This document shows positions 37,300-44,943 of a stretch of 64,000 nucleotides of DNA, piece by piece (positions within the stretch are counted from its first letter, which is position 1; each line of letters starts with the position of its first letter). Source of the DNA: Massilia arenae (GTDB lineage Bacteria > Pseudomonadota > Gammaproteobacteria > Burkholderiales > Burkholderiaceae_D); the NCBI RefSeq assembly GCF_008014745.1, contig NZ_VPFD01000006.1, positions 62,001-126,000 on the forward strand. Direction: 5' to 3'. The position numbers were made by a program, and so were the translations under genes. The notes under the pieces were generated by a model, which was not told the origin of the DNA, did no database searches, and saw nothing but the letters and a program-made list of their open reading frames with translations.

Positions 37300-38877
37300 A
37301 TGAATATCAGCGGCGAAATGATCATCGGCCACCAGATCCTGCGCGGCAGCGCCGGCGTCGCACGCGCCTACAATCCCGCCAGCAAGCAGGACCTCGAGCC
37401 CGATTTCGGCCTGGCGACGCCAGCCGACCTGGCCCGCGCCTGCGAACTGGCCGATGCCGCCGTCGAGCCGTATCGCGCCCTGCCCCTGGAATTCCGCGCA
37501 CGCTTCCTGGAGACGATCGCCCAGCGCATTCTCGACCTGGGTCCGCTGCTGATCGAACGCGCCGGTCAGGAAAGCGGCTTGCCGGCGGCCCGCCTCGAGG
37601 GCGAACGTGGCCGCACCGTGAACCAGCTGCGCCTGTTCGCCAAGGTGGTCCGCGACGGCCACTTCCTGGGAGCGACGCTGGATTCGGCGCTGCCCGAGCG
37701 CACGCCGCCACGCTCCGACCTGCGCATGCGCAAGATTCCGCTCGGCGCGGTCGCCGTCTTCGGCGCCAGTAACTTCCCGCTCGCGTTCTCGGTGGCGGGC
37801 GGCGATACCGCCTCGGCGCTGGCCGCCGGTTGCCCGGTTGTGGTCAAGGCCCACAACGCCCACCTCGGCACCTCGGAGCTGGTCGGCAAGGCCGTGCTGC
37901 AGGCGGCGCTCGAATGCGGCATGCCGGAAGGCGTGTTCTCGCTACTGATCGGCGAAGGCAACCAGATCGGTGGTGATCTGGTGAGCCATCCGGCGATCCG
38001 CGCCGTCGGCTTCACCGGCTCGCGCGGCGGTGGCCTGGCGCTGGCCCAGATCGCGGCCAAGCGCAAGGAACCGATTCCCGTGTATGCCGAGATGAGCAGC
38101 ATCAATCCGGTCTACCTGCTGCCGGGCGCGCTCGAAGCGGGCGGCGCCAAGCTGGCCGGCGCCTTCGTCGATTCGCTGACCATGGGCGTCGGCCAGTTCT
38201 GCACCAACCCAGGCCTGGTGATCGGCCTGGCCGGCCCGCAGCTCGATGCCTTCCGCGACGCTGCCGCCGCCGCGCTGCAACTCAAGCCGGCCGGCACCAT
38301 GCTCACGGCTGGCATCCATCAAGCCTATGACAACGCCATCGGAAAGCGCACCGGCGTAAGCGGCGTGCAGCTGGTGGCCAACGGCAGCCAGGAAGGCCCC
38401 GGCTGCGCCGCACGTGCCGCCCTGTACCAGTGCGACGCGGCGACCTTCCTCGCCAACCCGGCGCTGGAAGAAGAGATCTTTGGACCGGTGTCCCTGCTGA
38501 TCGCTTGCCGCAACGAGGACGAGATTCTGGCAGTTACCCGCCACCTGGAAGGCCAGCTGACGGCCACGGTGCACGCCGTGGAGACCGACCATGCGCTGGC
38601 CGGCGCCCTGCTGCCGCTGCTGGAGCGCAAGGTGGGTCGCATCCTGTTCAACGGCTTCCCGACCGGCGTCGAGGTGTCGTACGCCATGGTGCACGGTGGC
38701 CCCTTCCCGGCGACCTCGGATGCGCGCAGCACCTCGGTCGGCGCGACCGCGATCGAGCGCTTCCTGCGGCCGGTGTGCTACCAGGACGTGCCGGCCGGCC
38801 TGCTGCCGGAAGCGCTCAAGGACGGCAACCCGCTCGGGATCGTGCGTCTGGTGGATGGTGAAGTGAAGCTCGCGTAA
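37300..38877 (+). CDS. Alpha-ketoglutarate semialdehyde dehydrogenase
   Basis: A 525-residue aldehyde dehydrogenase from the ATG at 37300, with AGGAG eight bases upstream. It lacks a signal peptide. The NAD(P)-binding region (VAVFGASNFPLAFSVAGGDTASALAAGCPVVVKAHNAH) and the catalytic Cys in GQFCTNPGLV are present, as in the KGSADH branch of the superfamily that turns 2-oxoglutarate semialdehyde into 2-oxoglutarate, the last step of the oxidative xylose or arabinose (Weimberg) pathway. Position beside the xylose transporter and dehydrogenase fits that. A role in sugar-acid catabolism (glucarate, galactarate) is the alternative. It is divergent from GH74. Confidence 0.88.
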   Translation: MNISGEMIIGHQILRGSAGVARAYNPASKQDLEPDFGLATPADLARACELADAAVEPYRALPLEFRARFLETIAQRILDLGPLLIERAGQESGLPAARLEGERGRTVNQLRLFAKVVRDGHFLGATLDSALPERTPPRSDLRMRKIPLGAVAVFGASNFPLAFSVAGGDTASALAAGCPVVVKAHNAHLGTSELVGKAVLQAALECGMPEGVFSLLIGEGNQIGGDLVSHPAIRAVGFTGSRGGGLALAQIAAKRKEPIPVYAEMSSINPVYLLPGALEAGGAKLAGAFVDSLTMGVGQFCTNPGLVIGLAGPQLDAFRDAAAAALQLKPAGTMLTAGIHQAYDNAIGKRTGVSGVQLVANGSQEGPGCAARAALYQCDAATFLANPALEEEIFGPVSLLIACRNEDEILAVTRHLEGQLTATVHAVETDHALAGALLPLLERKVGRILFNGFPTGVEVSYAMVHGGPFPATSDARSTSVGATAIERFLRPVCYQDVPAGLLPEALKDGNPLGIVRLVDGEVKLA

Positions 38878-38898
38878 GCACCACCACGCGGCCGCGCG

Positions 38899-40041
38899 TC
38901 AGCGGGTATTGCTGCGCGTGGCCACATCCAGCCAGACAGCGAGGGTCAGGATCAGGCCCTTGACGATCATTTGCCAGTAGGCGTCGACGTCGAGCATCGA
39001 CATGCCGTTGTCCAGGCTGGCCATCACCAGCGCGCCGACCAGGGCGCCATGCACGGTGCCGGCGCCGCCGCGCATCGAAGTGCCGCCGATGAAGCAGGCG
39101 GCGATCACGTCCAGCTCCGCCGACACGCCGGCCGACGGCGAGCCGGCCGCCAGACGCGCGGTGTTGATCAGGCCCGCCAGCGCACACATCAAGCCCATCA
39201 AGCCGAAGATCCACAGTTTCACCTTGCGCACGTCGATGCCGGACAGGCGCGTCGCCTCCATATTGCTGCCCACCGCATAGATGCGGCGGCCGAACACGGT
39301 CTGGCGCGCGATATAACTGAATACCCCTAGCAGGGTCAGGAGGATCAGCACCGGCAGCGGAATGCCTTCATAGCTGTTGAACGTGGAGATCAGGCCGGCC
39401 AGCGCCACGCCGACCAGCGCCACGCGAGCCACCGAACGCCACAGCGCGATCACCGGCAGACCATGACGCGCCTGGTTGACCCGCTGGCGCCAGGCCAGCA
39501 CGCCGGCCAGCACGAACAGCAGCACTCCCAGCCCGATCCCCCACGCCGGCGGCAGATAGGCCTGCCCGATCTGCTCGAAGCCCGGCGAGACCGGCGCCAC
39601 GGTGGCGCCGTCGGTCAGGCCCAGCACCACGCCGCGGTAGGCCAGCATGCCCCCGAGCCCGACGATAAAGGACGGTATGCCCGCATAGGCCGTCAGATAG
39701 CCGTTGAGGAAGCCGCACAAGAGGCCAGCGCCCAGCACCACCGCGATCGACAGCGGCAACGGCATGCCGTGGGTGACGTCGAGCACCGCCGCCATCCCGC
39801 CCAGCAGGCCCAGGAGCGAACCGATCGACAGGTCGATCTCGCCGGCGATGATGACGAACACCATGCCGCAGGCCAGGATGCCGGTGATCGACATCTGGCG
39901 CATCAGGTTCGAGACGTTGCGCGCCGAGGTGAAGCCGCCCTCGGTCATCCAGTGGAAGAAGGTCCAGATCAGGGCGACCGCCACCAGCAGCGCCAGGATT
40001 TTATATTGAGTGAACAGCCGCTTGAGAGTCGATGTATCCAT
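38899..40041 (-). CDS. xylH: Xylose ABC transporter permease
   Basis: A 380-residue membrane protein with about ten hydrophobic segments, of the ribose/xylose (BPD_transp_2) permease family. Typical sequences are IIAGEIDLSIGSLLGLLGG, PSFIVGLGG and NMEATRLSGIDVRKVKLWIF. Length agrees with E. coli XylH (393). It takes xylose passed on by XylF, driven by XylG. Its start is 15 bases after the xylG stop. It is convergent with the semialdehyde dehydrogenase gene, whose stop is 21 bases away. Confidence 0.92.
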   Translation of the reverse strand: MDTSTLKRLFTQYKILALLVAVALIWTFFHWMTEGGFTSARNVSNLMRQMSITGILACGMVFVIIAGEIDLSIGSLLGLLGGMAAVLDVTHGMPLPLSIAVVLGAGLLCGFLNGYLTAYAGIPSFIVGLGGMLAYRGVVLGLTDGATVAPVSPGFEQIGQAYLPPAWGIGLGVLLFVLAGVLAWRQRVNQARHGLPVIALWRSVARVALVGVALAGLISTFNSYEGIPLPVLILLTLLGVFSYIARQTVFGRRIYAVGSNMEATRLSGIDVRKVKLWIFGLMGLMCALAGLINTARLAAGSPSAGVSAELDVIAACFIGGTSMRGGAGTVHGALVGALVMASLDNGMSMLDVDAYWQMIVKGLILTLAVWLDVATRSNTR

Positions 40042-40056
40042 GGTGTCGTTAGCTTG

Positions 40057-41580
40057 TCAGGACTGGCCCAGGGCGGCGGCAAGCACCGTCTCCTGGCTCA
40101 GGTCATCGTTGAGAAAATCGCCGCGCAGCCGGCCCTCTTGCAGCACCAGCACGCGGTCGGACACGCCCAGCACCTCGGCCAGCTCGGACGAGACCATGAC
40201 GATGGCGATGCCCTGGGCCGCCAGTTCCAGCATCAGGCGATAGATTTCGAACTTGGCGCCGACGTCGACACCGCGCGTGGGCTCGTCGAGGATCAGCACC
40301 TTCGGGCCGGTCAGCAGCATCCGGGCCAGCACCGCCTTCTGCTGGTTGCCGCCCGAGAGCGCCGTAATCGGCAGCGCCGGGCTGGCAGTCTTGAGCGCCA
40401 GGCGCGCGATCTGCTCCTTGACCGCACTGGTTTCCTCGCCGTCGTCGATGCGGGTCAGGTGCGCGTAGCGCTGCAGCACCGACAGCGTGATGTTTTCGCC
40501 CACCGACAGGTCACGCACGATGCCGTGGTGCTTGCGGTCTTCGGGCACCAGGGCAAAACCGGCGCGGATCGCCTTGAGCGGATCGGAGGTGTCGACCCGT
40601 TGTCCTTCGAGCCAGACCTCGCCCTCGTGGCGGCCCGGATAGGCGCCGAAGATCGCCGTCACCAGCTCGGTGCGGCCGGCGCCGACGATGCCGGCGATGC
40701 CGAGGATCTCGCCGCGCCGCACCTGGAACGAGACGTCGTCCACCTTCTTGCGGCGCGGGTTCTCGGGGTCGTAGCAGGTGATGTGGCGCGCTTCCATCAC
40801 GACCTCGCCGATCGCGTGGGGCAGCGTCGGATACATCTGGTTCATCTCGCGTCCGCACATCTGGGCGATGATCCGGTCCACGCTCATCTGCGGCATCGGT
40901 GTCGTGGCAATGTGCTTGCCGTCGCGGATGACGACGATGGTGTCGCAGATGGCGGCCACCTCTTCGAGCTTGTGCGAGATGTAGACGCAGGCCACGCCGC
41001 GCGCCTTCAGGTCGCGCACCGTCCCGAGCAGCACGTCGATCTCGGAGGCGCTGAGCGAGGCCGATGGCTCGTCGAGAATCAGCAGACGAGCATTCTTGTT
41101 CAGCGCCTTGCCGATCTCGATCAGCTGCTGGTGGCCGCCACCGTAATGCTTCACCGGCAGCACCACGTTCACGTCCGGCAGGCGCAGGCCGCGCAGGATC
41201 TCCTCGGCGCGCCGGTTCATCGCCGGATAGTCGAGGCGACCGCCGGGCAAGGTGATCTCGTTCCCCAGGAAGATGTTCTCGGCCACCGACAGCTCTGGCA
41301 CCAGCATCAGCTCCTGGTGGATGATAATGATCCCCGCTTCTTCGGTCTCGCGCACCGAGCGCGCGCGCAGCGGCTGGCCGTCCCACACGATCTCGCCATC
41401 CCAGCTGCCGTGCGGGTAGACCGCCGACAGCACTTTCATCAGGGTCGACTTGCCGGCCCCGTTCTCGCCGCACAGGCCGATGCACTCGCCTGGCCGGATC
41501 GCCAGGTCGATGCCATCCAGCGCGGGCACCCCGTCGAATCGCTTGGCGATTCCCTTCATTTCAAGCAGATAGCCCGACAT
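40057..41580 (-). CDS. xylG: Xylose ABC transporter ATP-binding protein
   Basis: A 507-residue protein with two ABC domains, as usual for monosaccharide importers. The first has Walker [10 protein letters not shown], a signature-like [15 protein letters not shown] and Walker [12 protein letters not shown]; the second has [27 protein letters not shown] and [11 protein letters not shown]. One P-loop is degenerate (GIVGAGRTE) as in this family. It energises xylose uptake with XylH and XylF. A strong intrinsic terminator lies between xylF and this gene, so its level is probably lower than that of the binding protein. Confidence 0.94.
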   Translation of the reverse strand: MSGYLLEMKGIAKRFDGVPALDGIDLAIRPGECIGLCGENGAGKSTLMKVLSAVYPHGSWDGEIVWDGQPLRARSVRETEEAGIIIIHQELMLVPELSVAENIFLGNEITLPGGRLDYPAMNRRAEEILRGLRLPDVNVVLPVKHYGGGHQQLIEIGKALNKNARLLILDEPSASLSASEIDVLLGTVRDLKARGVACVYISHKLEEVAAICDTIVVIRDGKHIATTPMPQMSVDRIIAQMCGREMNQMYPTLPHAIGEVVMEARHITCYDPENPRRKKVDDVSFQVRRGEILGIAGIVGAGRTELVTAIFGAYPGRHEGEVWLEGQRVDTSDPLKAIRAGFALVPEDRKHHGIVRDLSVGENITLSVLQRYAHLTRIDDGEETSAVKEQIARLALKTASPALPITALSGGNQQKAVLARMLLTGPKVLILDEPTRGVDVGAKFEIYRLMLELAAQGIAIVMVSSELAEVLGVSDRVLVLQEGRLRGDFLNDDLSQETVLAAALGQS

Positions 41581-41600
41581 CGCAAGACTTCCAAGGCGTG

Positions 41601-41635
41601 AAAAAATCCCCGGACCGCAAAGGCGGATACGGGGA
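41601..41635 (-). terminator. Intrinsic terminator/attenuator between xylF and xylG
   Basis: On the minus strand a G+C-rich stem forms: TCCCCG (41635-41630) pairs with CGGGGA (41612-41607), an inner CCGC/GCGG stem adds to it, and six T follow at once (41606-41601). It lies 17 bases after the xylF stop (41652) and before xylG (start 41580). Partial read-through would keep the periplasmic binding protein in excess over the membrane components, a common arrangement in ABC importer operons. Confidence 0.85.
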
Positions 41636-41651
41636 AAGGAGAGAAGAAGGC

Positions 41652-42668
41652 TTATTTGCCGGCCAGCTGGCCCTGGGTATAGAACCCGTCCTTCACCAGC
41701 ATGTCGACGTTCGACTTGGTCAGCAGGATCGGCTTGAGCAACACGGTGCTCACCTGCTTATAGCCATTGTTGATCTGTGAGTTATAGGCCGGCTTTTCAT
41801 TGCGCACCAGTTGCACGGCCAGGGTGGCGGCGCTGGTGGCGATGGTCTTGAGCGGCTTGTAGACGGTCATGGCTTGGGTACCGGCGATCACGCGCCGCAC
41901 CGCTGCCAGGTCTGCGTCCTGGCCGGATACCGGCACCTTGCCGGCCAGCTTCTGCGAGGCCAGCGCCTGGATCGCGCCGCCGGCGGTGGCGTCGTTGGAC
42001 GCGACCACGGCGTCGATCTTGTTGCCGTTGGCGGTGAGCGCATTCTCGACGATGGACATCGCTTCGGAGGCGCTCCAGTCCTTGACCCACTGGCGGCCAA
42101 CCACCTTGATGTCGCCCTTGTCGATCAGCGGCTGCAGCACTTTCATCTGCCCCTCGCGCAGGATCTTGGCGTTGTTGTCGGTCGGCGCCCCGCCCAGCAG
42201 ATAGTAGTTACCCTTTGGTTTCAGGCCTACGATGGACTGCGCCTGCAGCTCGCCCACCGCCTTGTTGTCGAACGAGATGTAGGCGTCGACGTCGGCATTG
42301 AGGATCAGGCGGTCGTACGACAGCACCTTGATTTTCGCCTTCTTGGCTTCGCGGATCGCATTGTTCAGGACCGTGGCGTTATAGGGCACGATCACCAGCA
42401 CGTCGACGCCGCGCGAGATCAGGTTCTCGATCTGGGCGATCTGGCGCTGCTCGCTGGCGTCGGCCGATTGCACATAGACCTTGGCGCCGAGCTTTTCGGC
42501 GGCGCCGATAAAGTAGTCGCGGTCGCGCGTCCAGCGCTCCAGCCGCAGGTCGTCGATCGAGAAGCCGATCTTCGGATTCTTGGCATCGGCCATGCTCGGG
42601 CCGGATGCGAACAGCAGCGCGCAACCGAGTCCGATCGCGGCGCCCATCTTCGTGAAGCCTTGTTTCAT
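41652..42668 (-). CDS. xylF: D-xylose periplasmic binding protein
   Basis: A 338-residue protein from the ATG at 42668, preceded by AAGGAGACAACG; a longer frame upstream is rejected. Signal peptide ends near SMAD. The body is a type I periplasmic binding protein: [55 protein letters not shown] and [16 protein letters not shown], very similar to XylF of E. coli. It captures xylose in the periplasm. It would receive xylose set free by the GH31 alpha-xylosidase. Gene order is xylose dehydrogenase, xylF, xylG, xylH. Confidence 0.95.
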   Translation of the reverse strand: MKQGFTKMGAAIGLGCALLFASGPSMADAKNPKIGFSIDDLRLERWTRDRDYFIGAAEKLGAKVYVQSADASEQRQIAQIENLISRGVDVLVIVPYNATVLNNAIREAKKAKIKVLSYDRLILNADVDAYISFDNKAVGELQAQSIVGLKPKGNYYLLGGAPTDNNAKILREGQMKVLQPLIDKGDIKVVGRQWVKDWSASEAMSIVENALTANGNKIDAVVASNDATAGGAIQALASQKLAGKVPVSGQDADLAAVRRVIAGTQAMTVYKPLKTIATSAATLAVQLVRNEKPAYNSQINNGYKQVSTVLLKPILLTKSNVDMLVKDGFYTQGQLAGK

Positions 42669-42687
42669 CGTTGTCTCCTTTATTGTC

Positions 42688-42710
42688 GGCGCGCGCTTAA
42701 GCGACGCGCC
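42688..42710 (-). promoter_or_regulatory. Hairpin upstream of xylF
   Basis: The sequence GGCGCGCGCTTAAGCGACGCGCC between the dehydrogenase stop and the xylF ribosome-binding site is an imperfect palindrome with outer GGCGCG/CGCGCC and inner GCTTAAGC. In the message it would form a hairpin just before the xylF leader. Such structures often stabilise the binding-protein part of a processed transcript; no T tract follows, so termination is unlikely. It could equally be a protein-binding palindrome. Confidence 0.4.
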
Positions 42711-42730
42711 GTATTGACATTCTATTCGAG

Positions 42731-43522
42731 TCACGCGCCGTACCAGCCGGCGTCGACGAAGTACTCGCGGCCGCTGCAGCGGCGTGCATTGTTCGAAGCG
42801 AGGAACAGCGACAGCGCGGCCACGTCCTGCATCTCGACCCGCGCCGGCAAGCACTGGCCAGCCAGGATGCGGTTTTCTTCTTCTGGCGTATGCCACAACG
42901 CTTGCTGGCGCGGGGTGCGCACGGCGCCCGGCACCACGGTGTTGACGCGGATATGATCCGGCCCCAGGTCGCGCGCCAGCGCGCGGCTCAGGCCCTCGAT
43001 CGCGGCCTTCGCTGTCATGTACAACGCCAGCTCGGTGTGCGGCAGGTGCCAGGAAATCGAGCCGAAGTTGAGGATCACGCCGCCCTGCTGGCGCCGCATC
43101 GAACCTACGGCAGCCTGGGCGCAGAAGAACTGGTGGCGCAGGTTGACCGCCATCCGGTTTTCCCAATAGGCCGGCGTCACGGCCTCGATCTGGTGACGAT
43201 CGTCGTTGGCGGCGTTATTGAGAAGGATGTCGATGCCGCAGGCCTCCTGCTCGACGGCGGCGAAACTCGCGGCGAGCGCTTCGAGGTCGGTCAGGTCGCA
43301 GTGCAGGAAACGTGGTCCATGTGGCGCGCCGTGGAGCTCGGCGGCCAGCGCATGACCGGCGGCATCCGCGATATCGAGGAACCAGACGCGCGCCCCCTGG
43401 CCCGCAAACGCCCGCACCAGTTCACTGCCGATCCCGGAGCCGCCCCCGGTGATCACGACCCGCTTGTCGCGCAGGTCGGGATAGGTCGCGTAGCCCAGCG
43501 TCGGGGCAGCAGCTGCCGTCAT
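42731..43522 (-). CDS. xylB: D-xylose 1-dehydrogenase, SDR family
   Basis: A 263-residue short-chain dehydrogenase. The NAD site is VVITGGGSGIGSEL, followed by NNAANDDRHQIEAVT and the active-site region INFGSISWHLP, Tyr in ALYMTAKAAIEGLSRA. These segments follow Caulobacter XylB closely, including NDDRH and ISWHL, which distinguish it from other SDRs. It oxidises D-xylose to xylonolactone, the first step of oxidative xylose use. The symbol means this dehydrogenase, not xylulokinase. It is first in the operon with the xylose transporter. Lactonase and dehydratase genes are not in the window. Confidence 0.9.
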   Translation of the reverse strand: MTAAAAPTLGYATYPDLRDKRVVITGGGSGIGSELVRAFAGQGARVWFLDIADAAGHALAAELHGAPHGPRFLHCDLTDLEALAASFAAVEQEACGIDILLNNAANDDRHQIEAVTPAYWENRMAVNLRHQFFCAQAAVGSMRRQQGGVILNFGSISWHLPHTELALYMTAKAAIEGLSRALARDLGPDHIRVNTVVPGAVRTPRQQALWHTPEEENRILAGQCLPARVEMQDVAALSLFLASNNARRCSGREYFVDAGWYGA

Positions 43523-43580
43523 GGTCGTCTCCAGATTATTCTGAGTATTATGGATGCGCCGGACACTCCCTTAACAGGAG

Positions 43581-43594
43581 TGTTAGCGCAATCA
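43581..43594. promoter_or_regulatory. XylR-box-like palindrome upstream of the xylose dehydrogenase operon
   Basis: TGTTAGCGCAATCA matches TGTTAGCGCTAACA at 12 of 14 positions. It lies 59 bases upstream of the dehydrogenase start, in the 150-base gap between this gene and the LacI-type regulator gene stop, a good place for an operator of the xylose operon. Confidence 0.6.
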
Positions 43595-43672
43595 TCTCAG
43601 TCTAATCGGGGCTTCCGACGGTTGTCAACGAATTACTGAAAAGGGTTTCACGGAGATTGGATTTGCCGGATG

Positions 43673-44776
43673 TCAGCGTGCTTTCGCCACCGACGGCAGG
43701 CGTGCCGGCGGGCGGATGCGCGGAGCGGCATCGGACTGGCGCCGCACCAGTTCGAAGTCCATATGGGTCTGTTCCGGCTCGGCCGGTTCGTCTTCGCGCA
43801 GTGCGCGCACGCGGCGCACCAGCGCCTGCACCGCCTCGCGCGCCATGCCGGCGATCGGCTGGCGCACGGTGGTCAGTTCGGGCCAGATCGTGGTGGCGAG
43901 CGCCGTATCGTCGAAACCGGTGACGGTCAGGTCGCCCGGCACATCCAGGCCCAGGCGATGCGCGACCGCCACGGTGGCGGCCGCCATGTCGTCGTTGCTG
44001 GCAAAGATCGCCGTCGGCCGGTCCTGCAGCGCCAGCAGCTGCTCGGCCGCGTCCAGGCCGGAACGGTAGGTGAACATGCCCTGCACCACCAGCTCGTCCG
44101 AGGCGTCGGCGCCCTTCTCGGCGATCGCCTTGCGGTAGCCATCCAGGCGGCGCGCGCTGGCGGTTTGGTTCGGATGGCCGACGATGAAGCCGATGCGCTG
44201 GTGGCCCAGCGCGATCAGGTGCCGGGCCATGTAGCGGGCCGCTTCGTAGTCGTCGATACTGACCGCCCCGACGCTCGGCGCCGGCGAGCCGCAGGCCACG
44301 ACCACCGCCGGAATCCCTGCCTTGGCCACGCAGTCGAGCACGGCCACGCTATCGCACAGCGGCGGCGGCAGGATCACGCCATCCAGGCCGTTATTGATCA
44401 GGCGCTGGGTATGCTCGATCTCGTGGTTGCCGGCCTCGCACTTCTCGACGAACAGCTGGACGTTGTTCAGGCCCGACTGGTTGAGCAGGCCAACGAGGAA
44501 TTCGCTCAGGTAGGCGGCGCTCGGATTGCTGTACAGGAAACCGACGCGGATCGGCTTGGAGCCGGCCAGGTTGCGCGCTTCCTGGTTGGGCGTGTAGTTC
44601 AGCGCCGCGACCGCTTCGGCCACCTTGCGCCGCGTGCTTTCACGCACCAGGCTCTTGCCGTTCATGACCCGCGACACGGTCATCGCGGACACGCCGGCGA
44701 GCTTGGCAACGTCCACCATGGTGGGTTTGCCCTGCTCCATCGATTCGCGGACGGCCTCGATGCTGGTTTTGTTCAT
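43673..44776 (-). CDS. LacI-family regulator, probable xylose regulator
   Basis: A 367-residue repressor. The helix-turn-helix is at residues 20-45 (TMVDVAKLAGVSAMTVSRVMNG), then hinge LNYTPNQEARNLAGSK and a sugar-binding domain of the periplasmic-binding-protein type (RVGFLYSNPSAAYLSEFLVGLL to GDLTVTGFDDTALATTIWPELTTV). An N-terminal extension of about 18 residues precedes the HTH. It lies upstream of and in line with the xylose dehydrogenase-transporter operon, so it is the likely regulator (XylR of the LacI type), with xylose or a derivative as effector. Palindromes of matching type lie before its own gene and its neighbours. The C-terminal tail after about 345 is basic and Pro/Arg-rich. 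Confidence 0.9.
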   Translation of the reverse strand: MNKTSIEAVRESMEQGKPTMVDVAKLAGVSAMTVSRVMNGKSLVRESTRRKVAEAVAALNYTPNQEARNLAGSKPIRVGFLYSNPSAAYLSEFLVGLLNQSGLNNVQLFVEKCEAGNHEIEHTQRLINNGLDGVILPPPLCDSVAVLDCVAKAGIPAVVVACGSPAPSVGAVSIDDYEAARYMARHLIALGHQRIGFIVGHPNQTASARRLDGYRKAIAEKGADASDELVVQGMFTYRSGLDAAEQLLALQDRPTAIFASNDDMAAATVAVAHRLGLDVPGDLTVTGFDDTALATTIWPELTTVRQPIAGMAREAVQALVRRVRALREDEPAEPEQTHMDFELVRRQSDAAPRIRPPARLPSVAKAR

Positions 44777-44904
44777 GTGCGTGAATTTCTTTAGAAGTTA
44801 GTAATGTTGGTCGATGTTAGCATGATTACGGTTTTGCCATCGGGACCGCTTCCGATTTTACGGGTAAGGTTTGATTCCCGGGCGAAACGAGAAAACGCCT
44901 GGCG

Positions 44905-44918
44905 CGTTTGCGCTAACA
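44905..44918. promoter_or_regulatory. XylR-box-like palindrome upstream of the LacI-type gene
   Basis: CGTTTGCGCTAACA matches TGTTAGCGCTAACA at 12 of 14 positions, 129 bases upstream of the regulator start. A half site TGTTAGC also occurs at 44815-44821, nearer the start. Their positions suggest autoregulation. The region also lies downstream of the divergent-facing patatin fusion end, so the effect is probably on the regulator only. Confidence 0.5.
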
Positions 44919-44943
44919 TAGGCGACACACAGTCATCATATCC

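Noticed and set aside
38886..38899. ACGCGGCCGCGCGT palindrome between the dehydrogenase and xylH ends as a terminator
   Set aside because: Short stem, no T tract on either strand, and probably a chance GC palindrome.
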